64,000 nt of DNA, taken from NCBI GenBank assembly GCA_016786565.1, contig JAEUVY010000018.1:1-64000 (forward strand). The letters are read 5' to 3'. How positions within the stretch are numbered: the first letter of the stretch is position 1; every line of letters starts with the position of its first letter. Origin of the DNA: Flavipsychrobacter sp. GTDB lineage: Bacteria; Bacteroidota; Bacteroidia; Chitinophagales; Chitinophagaceae. Below the pieces are notes generated by a model. It did not search any database, had not been told where the DNA came from, and was given only the letters and a program-made list of their open reading frames with translations. The translations under genes were made by a program, and so were the position numbers. Below, piece after piece: positions 24,139 through 32,262 of the stretch.

Positions 24139-26283
24139 TTACGCGTTTTTTTGAAGTAGTGGTAATTTAATAATAAACTCTGTTCCTTTCCCCAACTCGG
24201 TATTCACTGTTACTTGCCCGTTGTGCTTGTTGATGGTATTGTATGCTATGGACATTCCCAACCCGGTGCCTTCACCAACATCTTTTGTGGTAAAAAACGG
24301 TTCAAACAACTTCTTCTTCGTGTTTTCATCCATCCCTGTTCCGTTATCCACCATCGAAATATACACAAAATGTTCGTCGGATGTAGTAGTGACCGTAAAT
24401 TTTCCGCCCTCTTTGGAATTAAATTTCTTCTTTATAGCGTACGCGGCATTGGAAATGATGTTCAGAAATACCTGATTCAGCTTGCCCGGATAACATTCGA
24501 CCAGTGGCAAATTTCCGAAGTTCTTTTCAACAATTATCTCGTGCCCCAATAAATTATTGCAAATTACCAGCGTTGAATCAATTCCTTCGTTGATGTTTGC
24601 CTTTTTGAGGTCATCCTCATCCAATCTGGAGAATACCCTCAATCCTTTCACTATTTCCTGTGTTCTGTTTGCGCCTTCGCCTATGCCATTGAGCAACATC
24701 CCGATCTCTTCTTTCAGGTATTCGAAGTCTATCTCTTCCTTGTATTCGGTTATCTTTTTCTTTTTGGCTTCAGCATTGTCATCAGCAAGGCCTATCTGCT
24801 CTATCTCGTTCATTGCCTCCAGCAAAATAGCAACATCCCGATTCAGCGGACGAATGTTGGATGTGACAAAATTGATGGGGTTATTGATCTCGTGCGCAAT
24901 ACCGGCTGTAAGCTGACCAAGAGACGCCATTTTCTCAGACTCTACAAGCTGGGTCTCGGCTTCTTTCAGATCGGTGAGCGCTTTGTGCAACTCCTGATTT
25001 GAGAGGTTGAGTTCCTGGGTGCGCTCATTCACCTTACGCTCCAAGACCACATTTTGTTCTCTCACAAGCTTTTCATTTTCCACCAAAAGGGCCAGTTCGT
25101 TGGCGCGCGCCTGGTCTTTCTCCTTCCTGTAAGTATTGATCTTGTCAGCAAGTGCGAATGACAGTAATGCAACCTCGAAAGCGGAACCTATAAGAATGGC
25201 GTTGCTGGTAAATCCGTTATAGGGCAATACCCCGGAATCTTTCAGGATGTATATGATCACCCCTGTGAGGAAGAATGACCATGCAATAGTGAGATACAAT
25301 GCCGGCTTATATCCTTTCCTGTAAATACTGATACCAGCGAACATAATTGTGAATGACACCAGACTGGCCGTGCCCTGAATGAGCTGCTGTGCAGCGACAA
25401 ACTGCCCCGAAAGATTGATAGCTATACCGACAAAATACAAAACAAGGATACCCTGAAAAACCCGGTATAATTTGGGCCTGTTTTCCCTGATGCCCAAAAA
25501 GCGAAACAGGAAAAATATTGCGGTAATGCCCGATAGCGCCAAAGCAATATTGGTCATCTGAATAGTGAGCCAGGTGTTCTCGCGCCAAAGGAATTTCGAG
25601 GCATACCCCTTGAGACAGGCCTGAACCAAGCCTACTGTAACGATGTACAATACATAGTAGAGGTAACTGCTATCGCGAACCGTAATGAAAATAAAGATGT
25701 TGTAAAAGAACATCACGCAAATAATGCCGATGTATATTCCAAAGAACAACTGATCCTTATTTACCGATTCCCAAACAGAATATTCGCGTGCCACTGACAC
25801 CGGCACCTCCATCACGTTATTGCTGGATACCCTTAACCATACAGTCAATGCTGAGTCGTACGGGATAATGAGCCTAAAAACGGGGAACTGTGTATTGTAC
25901 TCCTTCAGGGAAAACGGAACGGCCTCGCCTGCTTTTCTGCGCGTAAACCCTTTTGCTCCGGCAACGGGCACGTACAGATCAACATCCTTCAAAATCCCGC
26001 TATGTATCTTCAGAAACAGGTCGTCCCAGTGTCGGTCGTTTTTTGCCTCTATTCTGAACCAATAAACCGAACCTGTAAGACCATAATTGGGAACAATATT
26101 CTTTTCGGCGTTGAATGACATGTTTACCACGCTATCAATCGTCAACGTTCCGGCTTTATCTTCCAGGACCGACACTGAGGTAACAAGGCCACGATCAACG
26201 AAGCCTGATTGTGCGGTAGCCGTCCGGACACCAAACATCACAATCACTGACAAACAACAGAATAATCTCGATAATGCCGTCAT
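24139..26283 (-). CDS. 7TMR-DISM histidine kinase
   Basis: A 714-residue sensor kinase. A signal peptide (1-24) is followed by a periplasmic 7TMR-DISMED2-type beta domain (about 30-170, with the typical GSVYWFRIEAKN), seven membrane helices (about 175-385) and a coiled coil (about 390-460). HisKA has His464 in LTAGIAHEINNPINFV, and the HATPase domain has NIISNAAYAI, DNGTGM and GTGLGMSI. DISMED2 domains are proposed to bind carbohydrates or other small ligands. The gene is third in the operon, 8 bases after the acyltransferase gene, so the kinase may sense the product or state of that pathway. Confidence 0.9.
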   Translation of the reverse strand: MTALSRLFCCLSVIVMFGVRTATAQSGFVDRGLVTSVSVLEDKAGTLTIDSVVNMSFNAEKNIVPNYGLTGSVYWFRIEAKNDRHWDDLFLKIHSGILKDVDLYVPVAGAKGFTRRKAGEAVPFSLKEYNTQFPVFRLIIPYDSALTVWLRVSSNNVMEVPVSVAREYSVWESVNKDQLFFGIYIGIICVMFFYNIFIFITVRDSSYLYYVLYIVTVGLVQACLKGYASKFLWRENTWLTIQMTNIALALSGITAIFFLFRFLGIRENRPKLYRVFQGILVLYFVGIAINLSGQFVAAQQLIQGTASLVSFTIMFAGISIYRKGYKPALYLTIAWSFFLTGVIIYILKDSGVLPYNGFTSNAILIGSAFEVALLSFALADKINTYRKEKDQARANELALLVENEKLVREQNVVLERKVNERTQELNLSNQELHKALTDLKEAETQLVESEKMASLGQLTAGIAHEINNPINFVTSNIRPLNRDVAILLEAMNEIEQIGLADDNAEAKKKKITEYKEEIDFEYLKEEIGMLLNGIGEGANRTQEIVKGLRVFSRLDEDDLKKANINEGIDSTLVICNNLLGHEIIVEKNFGNLPLVECYPGKLNQVFLNIISNAAYAIKKKFNSKEGGKFTVTTTSDEHFVYISMVDNGTGMDENTKKKLFEPFFTTKDVGEGTGLGMSIAYNTINKHNGQVTVNTELGKGTEFIIKLPLLQKNA

Positions 26284-26291
26284 TCAACTCC

Positions 26292-26978
26292 TCATTTAAT
26301 AGAAAGCCTGTAATCAATCGTCACGTCTCCCTTTGGTCCGGTTACGACCGCCACATGGTCGGGATTTTTCATGATCTCAAAAATATGCGCCCTGTCCACT
26401 TCAGTGGAGTTACTCATGACCCCGAGATCGTTTATGACCATTGCAGTTGCCACGAGGTCGAGTTTGGGATAGTTAAAAAACCCATTATTTCCCAGATAGG
26501 TCTCAATACTAAACCCCGCGTTCAGGCACATATTCACTGTAACCGGTGCGGCGAGTGCAAATAATGAGTCAACCTTCAGGTGATAAGCAAGCGCTATTGC
26601 CGACCTGAGAATAAAGAAACTATAACCGTATCCCGCAATTTCCTTTGCATTCCACAAACCGCATGCTTCCGCAATGCGTTTGCCCCGGTGCATGTTGATC
26701 ACTTCGTGTATTTTCTCATCAACCTGCCCCACAGCCTTTACTATTGGAAGCGGCAGTTCCTCGTCTGCTATCTGTACCCGCACGCCGCCCAATGCTCGCC
26801 CATCGTCCGACGCTTCGGCCAGAATGACATAGGTATTTTTGTGCTGTGTCCATTGTGCCGTAGCCGACGTGATCATGCCTATGCCGTACATCTCAAGAAC
26901 CATCCTGTGCCCGACGATGAATTTCTGGCATGACTCTTCATCATCTATGGCACGAAACGCTCTGAAAATTACAGACAT
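26292..26978 (-). CDS. GNAT/autoinducer-synthase-like acyltransferase (putative)
   Basis: A 228-residue soluble protein. Its layout resembles GNAT-fold acyltransferases of the LuxI/FeeM N-acyl amino acid synthase type: an N-terminal helical part (CQKFIVGHRMVLEMYG), a beta hairpin with a basic turn (YVILAEASDDGRALGGVRVQ, 50-69), a second strand RIAEACGLWN (101-110), a helix, and the late pattern LFALAAPVTVNMCLNAGFS typical of the last GNAT strands. The family call is moderate and the acyl donor and acceptor are unknown. It starts 12 bases after the E1-nitroreductase gene, so the two are surely co-transcribed. Confidence 0.55.
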   Translation of the reverse strand: MSVIFRAFRAIDDEESCQKFIVGHRMVLEMYGIGMITSATAQWTQHKNTYVILAEASDDGRALGGVRVQIADEELPLPIVKAVGQVDEKIHEVINMHRGKRIAEACGLWNAKEIAGYGYSFFILRSAIALAYHLKVDSLFALAAPVTVNMCLNAGFSIETYLGNNGFFNYPKLDLVATAMVINDLGVMSNSTEVDRAHIFEIMKNPDHVAVVTGPKGDVTIDYRLSIK

Positions 26979-26990
26979 TAGATTTTATTG

Positions 26991-29291
26991 TCAATTTGAA
27001 TAATAAACGTCGTCAACATCTAATCTGATCGATTTCACAGCGGGTTCTTCGGACCTGAAGATCCTGAACATGAACAGGGGCTCTTCTGCCGTTAAAGATA
27101 AGTTAAACAATTCAATAAAAGAATGGTGCATCTCAGCGAATTTTGCGACTATCTGATCGCTCATACCGCCACCGTTTCCATGTACCATTCGTGCGAAGTG
27201 GAATATGGGCGCCATAACGGGCTGCACTGCCAAACCATGTTTTTCTGTTACCAGCCAGGCTCGTTGCATAGCGCGACCGGCATTGATGCAACTTTCGGGA
27301 GAGAAATCGCGCCCTGAGATAAGGCATACGGCCGAGGCTGTTGCCATGAGGTCTTTGGTCATATTTTCAAGAACGGCACCGGCTTCCCAGTCGCTCAGCA
27401 ACTGCATGGCCCTGCCATCTCTTATGACCCTGAAACCGACTTGGTCTTTAGGTTTGAGATCAAGTGTCTTTATATCGAGGCCGTCTTTGATCTTTGCCGG
27501 GTCGTTGCCCCAGCGCATTTCTTTTCTGAAAAGGTCCATGTGCCCTTCAGGAATAAACATCCTCAACTTATCAGATCTGCCTGCTATCTCTGCTATTCGG
27601 GAGATGTCATCCTTTTCCGTCAGGAATTTCACGGAGGACACACCGGCCTTCATTGCCTCTGTCCTCACTTCATCCAATATTGCAGTATCTATCGCTGTAC
27701 CATCGCCCGGCTTTCGGTTGGTATGCCTGCTTTTCAAATATGCGAACAGCGGATCGGCCACCCTTCCGGCATCAGCCTTGACCGCAACTGCGGCCACCGG
27801 ATTGAGGTTTCCTGAGGCTTTCAGAGGGAAAAGCACCACATCAAGGGCCATACCGGCAGCGGATGCCGCTATATCCACATTTTCGATAGCACTACCCATT
27901 GAAAGGTGCGTGATCATATTATCGTAATTGGCGAAGGCAAACGAACGAGCAGGATCATCGAACAGGAGCAGGCGCTTGCCATCGTTATACCACTTCCACG
28001 GCTGGTTGTTGCCGGCAGATGGTGCCAAAACCGCCGCATCCATGAGCTTTCTTGTAATAGCCGCATCGATGGCGGTGCTAACGGGAACTGTTGCAGGCAG
28101 TTTTGCTGACAAAGCCTTGATATCGGTCAACGTAATTGGATCGGGTTCCGCGGGAAACTCAATTTCCTTCGTATTACCATCGGTGATCAGCTCGTCGATA
28201 TCAATAAAGTACCTTCCGGAAACGCTCAACTGACGAAGTAAAACCTTCCTGCATATATCAGCCATTATACCGCCCCCCATAGTAACTGCACTTGCCAACT
28301 GTGGCCAGGTATTGATGGTCTGACCGATCTCGACCGCTGACGCTTTGAGCCGTGGCGACATCGTATCTATACCAACTATAGGCAATATATATGGCAGCTT
28401 TTCTTCCATCGTTTTCAGGTCCCGCATCTGTCCCAGATCCAGATGATCGACATAACCATGCAGTATCGGGCGATCGGGCTCAAGATCAAAACGCTCAATG
28501 TCCACCGTACACCTATCGCTTGCCTCCATTAGTACCGGAATTCCGAATTTTCTGGCCGCTACCCTGCTTTTTATCTTTACATCTACACTGTCGCACTCGT
28601 CAATCAAAACGTCCAGTTTCCCGCCTTTGGTGAGGAAGTCGTCTATATTATTATCATTTATCCCTTCATGATAGCAGGTTACTTTAAGAAAAGGATCGAT
28701 CTCCGCTATCTCTCTGGCCACCAATACTGTTTTTAGCAGCCCCATATTAAATACGCCACTGCGCAAACGGTTGAGGTTGGTTATTTCCAATGTATCATAG
28801 TCGGCAATACGCAACTCGCCAAATGTCCTTTCCATGGCCATGGTGAGGGATACCGACTGCCCTACTGAAAGCCCTATTACCCCCACCCTTCTGGTTGCCA
28901 GCAGCGCCTCCTCCTGATCGGTTATCTTGTACTTATTGCGATTGGTTCGCACATATATGAACTCCTGTTCATCAAGTAAATGTACCAGCTTCTCACTCCA
29001 CGGATAGTACACCCATACACCATAATCAGCGGAACTGCGCCCGGCGAGACGTTCCTCGATCTTTTCGTCTATTTCCCCGTCCGTCATTGTCTTTGACGGA
29101 TGGTCTGTCTTTACTACCTCCCGCAATTGCGACAAGATAGTATCATAGACCTGAATATACGGTTTGCTCTCCAGGAGCCTATGTAGGGCCATTGCCTGTT
29201 CGGGGTCGGTTGTCCTGAAAAACGTGGGCGTAAATGTGCCGTTTGCGGTCTCCGTCGCTGCTATTCTCTCGGAAATGATTTTTGCTGTCAC
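26991..29291 (-). CDS. ThiF/E1-nitroreductase fusion (Rv1355c/MoeY family)
   Basis: A 766-residue cytoplasmic protein with two enzymes in one chain. Residues about 130-360 are a ThiF/MoeB/E1-type adenylating domain: strand plus loop VGVIGLSVGQS (136-146), Asp164-Tyr-Asp166 with Glu169, the Arg-bearing NLNR (172-175), and the conserved DECD (231-234). The usual Gly-rich loop is altered and no CxxC zinc pairs are present. Residues about 405-740 are an FMN nitroreductase domain (APSAGNNQPWKW at 423-434, SCINAGRAMQRAWLVTE at 667-683). This order matches mycobacterial Rv1355c (MoeY), whose reaction is not established. A GTG start is used, because an ATG three codons upstream runs into a stop. It leads the five-gene operon. 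Confidence 0.82.
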   Translation of the reverse strand: MTAKIISERIAATETANGTFTPTFFRTTDPEQAMALHRLLESKPYIQVYDTILSQLREVVKTDHPSKTMTDGEIDEKIEERLAGRSSADYGVWVYYPWSEKLVHLLDEQEFIYVRTNRNKYKITDQEEALLATRRVGVIGLSVGQSVSLTMAMERTFGELRIADYDTLEITNLNRLRSGVFNMGLLKTVLVAREIAEIDPFLKVTCYHEGINDNNIDDFLTKGGKLDVLIDECDSVDVKIKSRVAARKFGIPVLMEASDRCTVDIERFDLEPDRPILHGYVDHLDLGQMRDLKTMEEKLPYILPIVGIDTMSPRLKASAVEIGQTINTWPQLASAVTMGGGIMADICRKVLLRQLSVSGRYFIDIDELITDGNTKEIEFPAEPDPITLTDIKALSAKLPATVPVSTAIDAAITRKLMDAAVLAPSAGNNQPWKWYNDGKRLLLFDDPARSFAFANYDNMITHLSMGSAIENVDIAASAAGMALDVVLFPLKASGNLNPVAAVAVKADAGRVADPLFAYLKSRHTNRKPGDGTAIDTAILDEVRTEAMKAGVSSVKFLTEKDDISRIAEIAGRSDKLRMFIPEGHMDLFRKEMRWGNDPAKIKDGLDIKTLDLKPKDQVGFRVIRDGRAMQLLSDWEAGAVLENMTKDLMATASAVCLISGRDFSPESCINAGRAMQRAWLVTEKHGLAVQPVMAPIFHFARMVHGNGGGMSDQIVAKFAEMHHSFIELFNLSLTAEEPLFMFRIFRSEEPAVKSIRLDVDDVYYSN

Positions 29292-29383
29292 TGTTTACAT
29301 TTTAGTGGTTAATTAGAAACAATCTTATTATCTTTACTGGACTTCAAAAAAAGGGGATAAATAGCTTCGTAAATATACAAAGT

Positions 29384-29848
29384 ATGGGTAACAACAAAAT
29401 AACAATTTTGTATGTTGATGATGAGATGAATAACCTGATCTCCTTTAAAGCCGTATTCAGGATAAAGTATAACGTACTTACTGCAATTAGTGGGGAAGAA
29501 GCAATAAAATTATTAAAAAACAATACAGTAGATATTATAATAACCGACCAGAGAATGCCCAATATGACGGGTGTTGAATTTCTGGAATCTATCCTTGATG
29601 AGTATCCTGATCCAATAAGGATCCTGCTAACCGGTTATGCTGACATGAATGCGGTTATAGACGCCGTAAACAAAGGAAAGATCTTCCATTACCTCACAAA
29701 ACCATGGAACGAAGAGGAGCTGGACATGACCATTACCCGGGCATATGATGTGTACCGATCGAGAATGGAAGAAAAGGAAATGACACAAAAACTCAGTCTT
29801 TCCAACGAACAGCTCGAGTTCCTGCTGAGGCAAAAATTACTCTCCTGA
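29384..29848 (+). CDS. Receiver-domain response regulator, divergent from the E1-nitroreductase operon
   Basis: A 154-residue protein with a receiver domain (1-120: Asp12-Asp13, phosphoacceptor Asp55 in ITDQRMPNMTG, Lys in LTKPW) and a short coiled-coil tail (DVYRSRMEEKEMTQKLSLSN) but no output domain. The receiver is closely related to that of the kinase at 23032. The tail looks like the beginning of the linker helix of such kinases, so the gene may be a truncated paralogue. It is transcribed away from the operon across a 92-base gap, and its last 12 bases overlap the convergent NlpC/P60 gene. Confidence 0.85.
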   Translation: MGNNKITILYVDDEMNNLISFKAVFRIKYNVLTAISGEEAIKLLKNNTVDIIITDQRMPNMTGVEFLESILDEYPDPIRILLTGYADMNAVIDAVNKGKIFHYLTKPWNEEELDMTITRAYDVYRSRMEEKEMTQKLSLSNEQLEFLLRQKLLS

Positions 29849-30679
29849 CGAGTCTGACATCTGATCGTCTTTAGACACCTTACCCATCCCCACGTAGTGC
29901 GCACGCCAGTAATCTTCCTTCAAACTGCTGATGACGACCCCTTGGGATGTAGATGAATGCACAAAATAATCGTTGCCCAGATAGACCCCAACATGGGTAA
30001 TTCGCTTGCCACGTTGCTTAAAGAAGACCAGATCACCCTCTTCCGCATTGTCTCTTTTTTTCTGGCGGCTACTGTTTTTATACTGTTCCTGTGCTGTTCT
30101 GGTCAGGTCAATTCCATATACATCGCTGTATAATTTGCGGGCGAAACCTGAGCAATCTATACCCTCTTCGGTTTCGCCACCAAGCCGGTAGTTGGTGCCA
30201 TACCACTTATCAATGAACCTGTATAGATCGGGCGATTGGATGTCCTTTTTCTCTAAACCGATCATATCAGCATATTTGGCGCCTACCAACTTATCGGATG
30301 TGAGATCAAAGCTCTTATCGGGAGTGACAGGTTCTTTTTTAGCAGCAACAACAACCTCATATTGAGTGGGAACGAACCTGAAAATGCCAGGACGGTATAA
30401 ATGAACGAACTTCTTATTTGTAGGCTGATCGGGCGATACCGGGCGTTCTTCAATTTCCTCAACTACTACCGGGCGGGGAGTGTACGCGGGGTACTTGCCG
30501 GGCTCTATCGCATTAGCGGTATAGCCCGACCTGGTATGTGCATTGAGATATAATCCTTTTATGAACCTCGGAGATCTTGCCCCGCGCCCCGACCTGGCGG
30601 ACCGCTGTGCACGGGCATCAGCCGAAAGAAGAACCATCAAAATAACACCAACGACATATTTCCCTGTTTGCCTCACCAT
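29837..30679 (-). CDS. NlpC/P60 (C40) cell-wall peptidase
   Basis: A 280-residue exported peptidase expected to cut peptidoglycan stem peptides. The start at 30679 (MVRQTGKYVVGVILMVLLS) gives a good signal peptide, and a promoter whose -7 box covers the alternative upstream start supports it. The C-terminal NlpC/P60 domain has Cys in EGIDCSGFARK, His in ITHVGVYLGN and a third polar residue His in YFVHSSTS. A variable linker rich in Pro and Arg precedes it. Its 3' end overlaps the receiver gene at 29384 by 12 bases. Confidence 0.9.
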   Translation of the reverse strand: MVRQTGKYVVGVILMVLLSADARAQRSARSGRGARSPRFIKGLYLNAHTRSGYTANAIEPGKYPAYTPRPVVVEEIEERPVSPDQPTNKKFVHLYRPGIFRFVPTQYEVVVAAKKEPVTPDKSFDLTSDKLVGAKYADMIGLEKKDIQSPDLYRFIDKWYGTNYRLGGETEEGIDCSGFARKLYSDVYGIDLTRTAQEQYKNSSRQKKRDNAEEGDLVFFKQRGKRITHVGVYLGNDYFVHSSTSQGVVISSLKEDYWRAHYVGMGKVSKDDQMSDSSGE

Positions 30680-30700
30680 CGACGTCGGTAATTGAGGCCG

Positions 30701-30731
30701 CAAATTTACGATTTAACCGCAAGGGGGACAA
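30701..30731 (-). promoter_or_regulatory. Promoter of the NlpC/P60 gene (TTG-N20-TAAATTTG)
   Basis: Read leftward, TTG at 30729-30731 is followed after 20 bases by TAAATTTG at 30701-30708. Both elements and the spacing fit the Bacteroidota -33/-7 consensus. The start codon at 30679 is 22 bases downstream. Confidence 0.7.
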
Positions 30732-30781
30732 ATGAAAACAATGTGACTACAAGAGCCAACCCAAACACATACAAATAAACC

Positions 30782-31192
30782 CTACTTCACCCCACCCATT
30801 GCGAGTACTTTTTTATACTCGGCATCGGTCACTGCGCTAACCGACAAACGGCTAAGGCGCACCAATTGCATGTCGGCCAGTGCAGGTTCGGCCTTGATGG
30901 CAGCCAATGTCACGGGAACGGGCATAGATCTTACCGGTTTGAGGTCCACTACCACCCAGGCAGTTTCGTCGGTGGTGGGGTCCTGATACGCTTCCTTTAC
31001 CACCTCGGCAATACCCACAATGGCCAACCCCTCGTTGCTGTGATAGAACAGGACCTGATCGCCTTTTTTCATGGCGCGGAGGTTGTTTCGGGCTCCGTAA
31101 TTGCGAACCCCGTCCCAAAACGTCTTTTTATCCTTCAAAAACTGCTCCCAGCTATACTTGAAAGGTTCTGATTTTACCAGCCAATAGTTCAT
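30782..31192 (-). CDS. EVE domain-containing protein
   Basis: A 136-residue single-domain EVE (PUA-like) protein. The family opening NYWLVKSEP is followed by FWDGVRNYGARNNLRAMKKGDQVLFYHS and later GIAEVVKEAYQDPT. EVE domains recognise modified bases in nucleic acids; the ligand and cellular role of stand-alone bacterial members are largely unknown. It starts 12 bases after the metF stop and is probably co-transcribed. Confidence 0.93.
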   Translation of the reverse strand: MNYWLVKSEPFKYSWEQFLKDKKTFWDGVRNYGARNNLRAMKKGDQVLFYHSNEGLAIVGIAEVVKEAYQDPTTDETAWVVVDLKPVRSMPVPVTLAAIKAEPALADMQLVRLSRLSVSAVTDAEYKKVLAMGGVK

Positions 31193-31204
31193 TGTAAATA
31201 GATA

Positions 31205-32158
31205 TTAAAACAACTGTTTCAACACATTATGAATTACCTGAGGTTTTCCGAGGGTATAGAAATGCAGCACCTGCACCTTGTTTTTCAGCAGATCTTTGCA
31301 CTGGTGCAGCAACCATTCGGTGCCCACCTGCTCGCATGCGACATCGGTTTTGGCCTTCATCATTTCGTTATATAATTCTACCGGCACCTCTACATTGAAC
31401 ACGCGCGGTATGGTAGTAAGCTGCTTTTTGTTGGTAAGTGGCTTCAGACCGGCAATGATGGGCACGTCTATTCCGTTTTCCCTGCAGCGATTGATGTAGT
31501 CGTAATAGTGCTGATTCTTGAAAAACAACTGGGTTACAATATAGTTGGCACCCAACTCTATTTTACGCTTCATATAGTACAGTTCGGTATCCATATTCGG
31601 CGATTCGAAGTGCTTTTCAGGATAGCCGGCAATACCAATGCAGAAATCGGTCTTGGCGCCTTCAATTATATCATCCTCCATGTATTTGCCAGAGTTGAGC
31701 GAAGCGATCTGCCTCACCAGGTCTTCGGCATAACGGTGACCATTGGGGTGCGGAGTAAAGAATTTCTCATTAGCAGCAGCATCGCCCCTCAGCGCCAGCA
31801 CGTTCTTGACACCAAGAAAATCGAGGTCAATAAGGGCGTTCTCGGTCTCCTCTTTGCTGAAACCACCACAGATAAGGTGAGGAATAGCCTCTACCTTATA
31901 CTTATTCATGAGCGCGGCGCAAATACCAACCGTTCCCGGACGTTTGCGGATCTCTACCCTTTCAAAGTTTCCATCCTGGCGTTTTTTGAACACCTGCTCG
32001 GCCCTGTGGTAGGTAACATTGATGAATGCCGGATTGAACTCCATCAACGGATCGAGGTGTGTATAAATAGATTGGATGCTTTTCCCCTTTGTGGGTGGCA
32101 GGATCTCAAAAGAAATAATTGTCTCTTTGGCGGACGCTAAATGCTCTGTTACTTTCAT
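31205..32158 (-). CDS. metF: Methylenetetrahydrofolate reductase
   Basis: A 317-residue FAD-dependent TIM-barrel enzyme that reduces 5,10-methylene-THF to 5-methyl-THF, the methyl donor for MetH. Family stretches are SFEILPPTKGKS, FINVTYHRAEQ, PHLICGGFSKEE, the flavin-binding NVLALRGDAA, FCIGIAGYPEKH and ANYIVTQLFFKN. A possible -7 box TATTTTTG lies at 32176-32183 (leftward). The methionine synthase core lies 21 kb to the right. Confidence 0.95.
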   Translation of the reverse strand: MKVTEHLASAKETIISFEILPPTKGKSIQSIYTHLDPLMEFNPAFINVTYHRAEQVFKKRQDGNFERVEIRKRPGTVGICAALMNKYKVEAIPHLICGGFSKEETENALIDLDFLGVKNVLALRGDAAANEKFFTPHPNGHRYAEDLVRQIASLNSGKYMEDDIIEGAKTDFCIGIAGYPEKHFESPNMDTELYYMKRKIELGANYIVTQLFFKNQHYYDYINRCRENGIDVPIIAGLKPLTNKKQLTTIPRVFNVEVPVELYNEMMKAKTDVACEQVGTEWLLHQCKDLLKNKVQVLHFYTLGKPQVIHNVLKQLF

Positions 32159-32209
32159 ACGTTTCTAAGGAGTGACAAAAATATAATTATTAAACGAAAC
32201 CGTGGGCAC

Positions 32210-32244
32210 AAAAAGAGGGCGCCGTTTTTGCACGGCGCCCTCTT
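32210..32244 (-). terminator. Strong hairpin terminator after the giant adhesin gene
   Basis: GAGGGCGCCG (32215-32224) and CGGCGCCCTC (32233-32242) form a perfect 10-bp stem, extended by A-T pairs, with an 8-base loop. Read leftward it is followed by five T. T-rich sequence also flanks the other side. Confidence 0.88.
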
Positions 32245-32262
32245 GTTTTTCAATTATTACGG

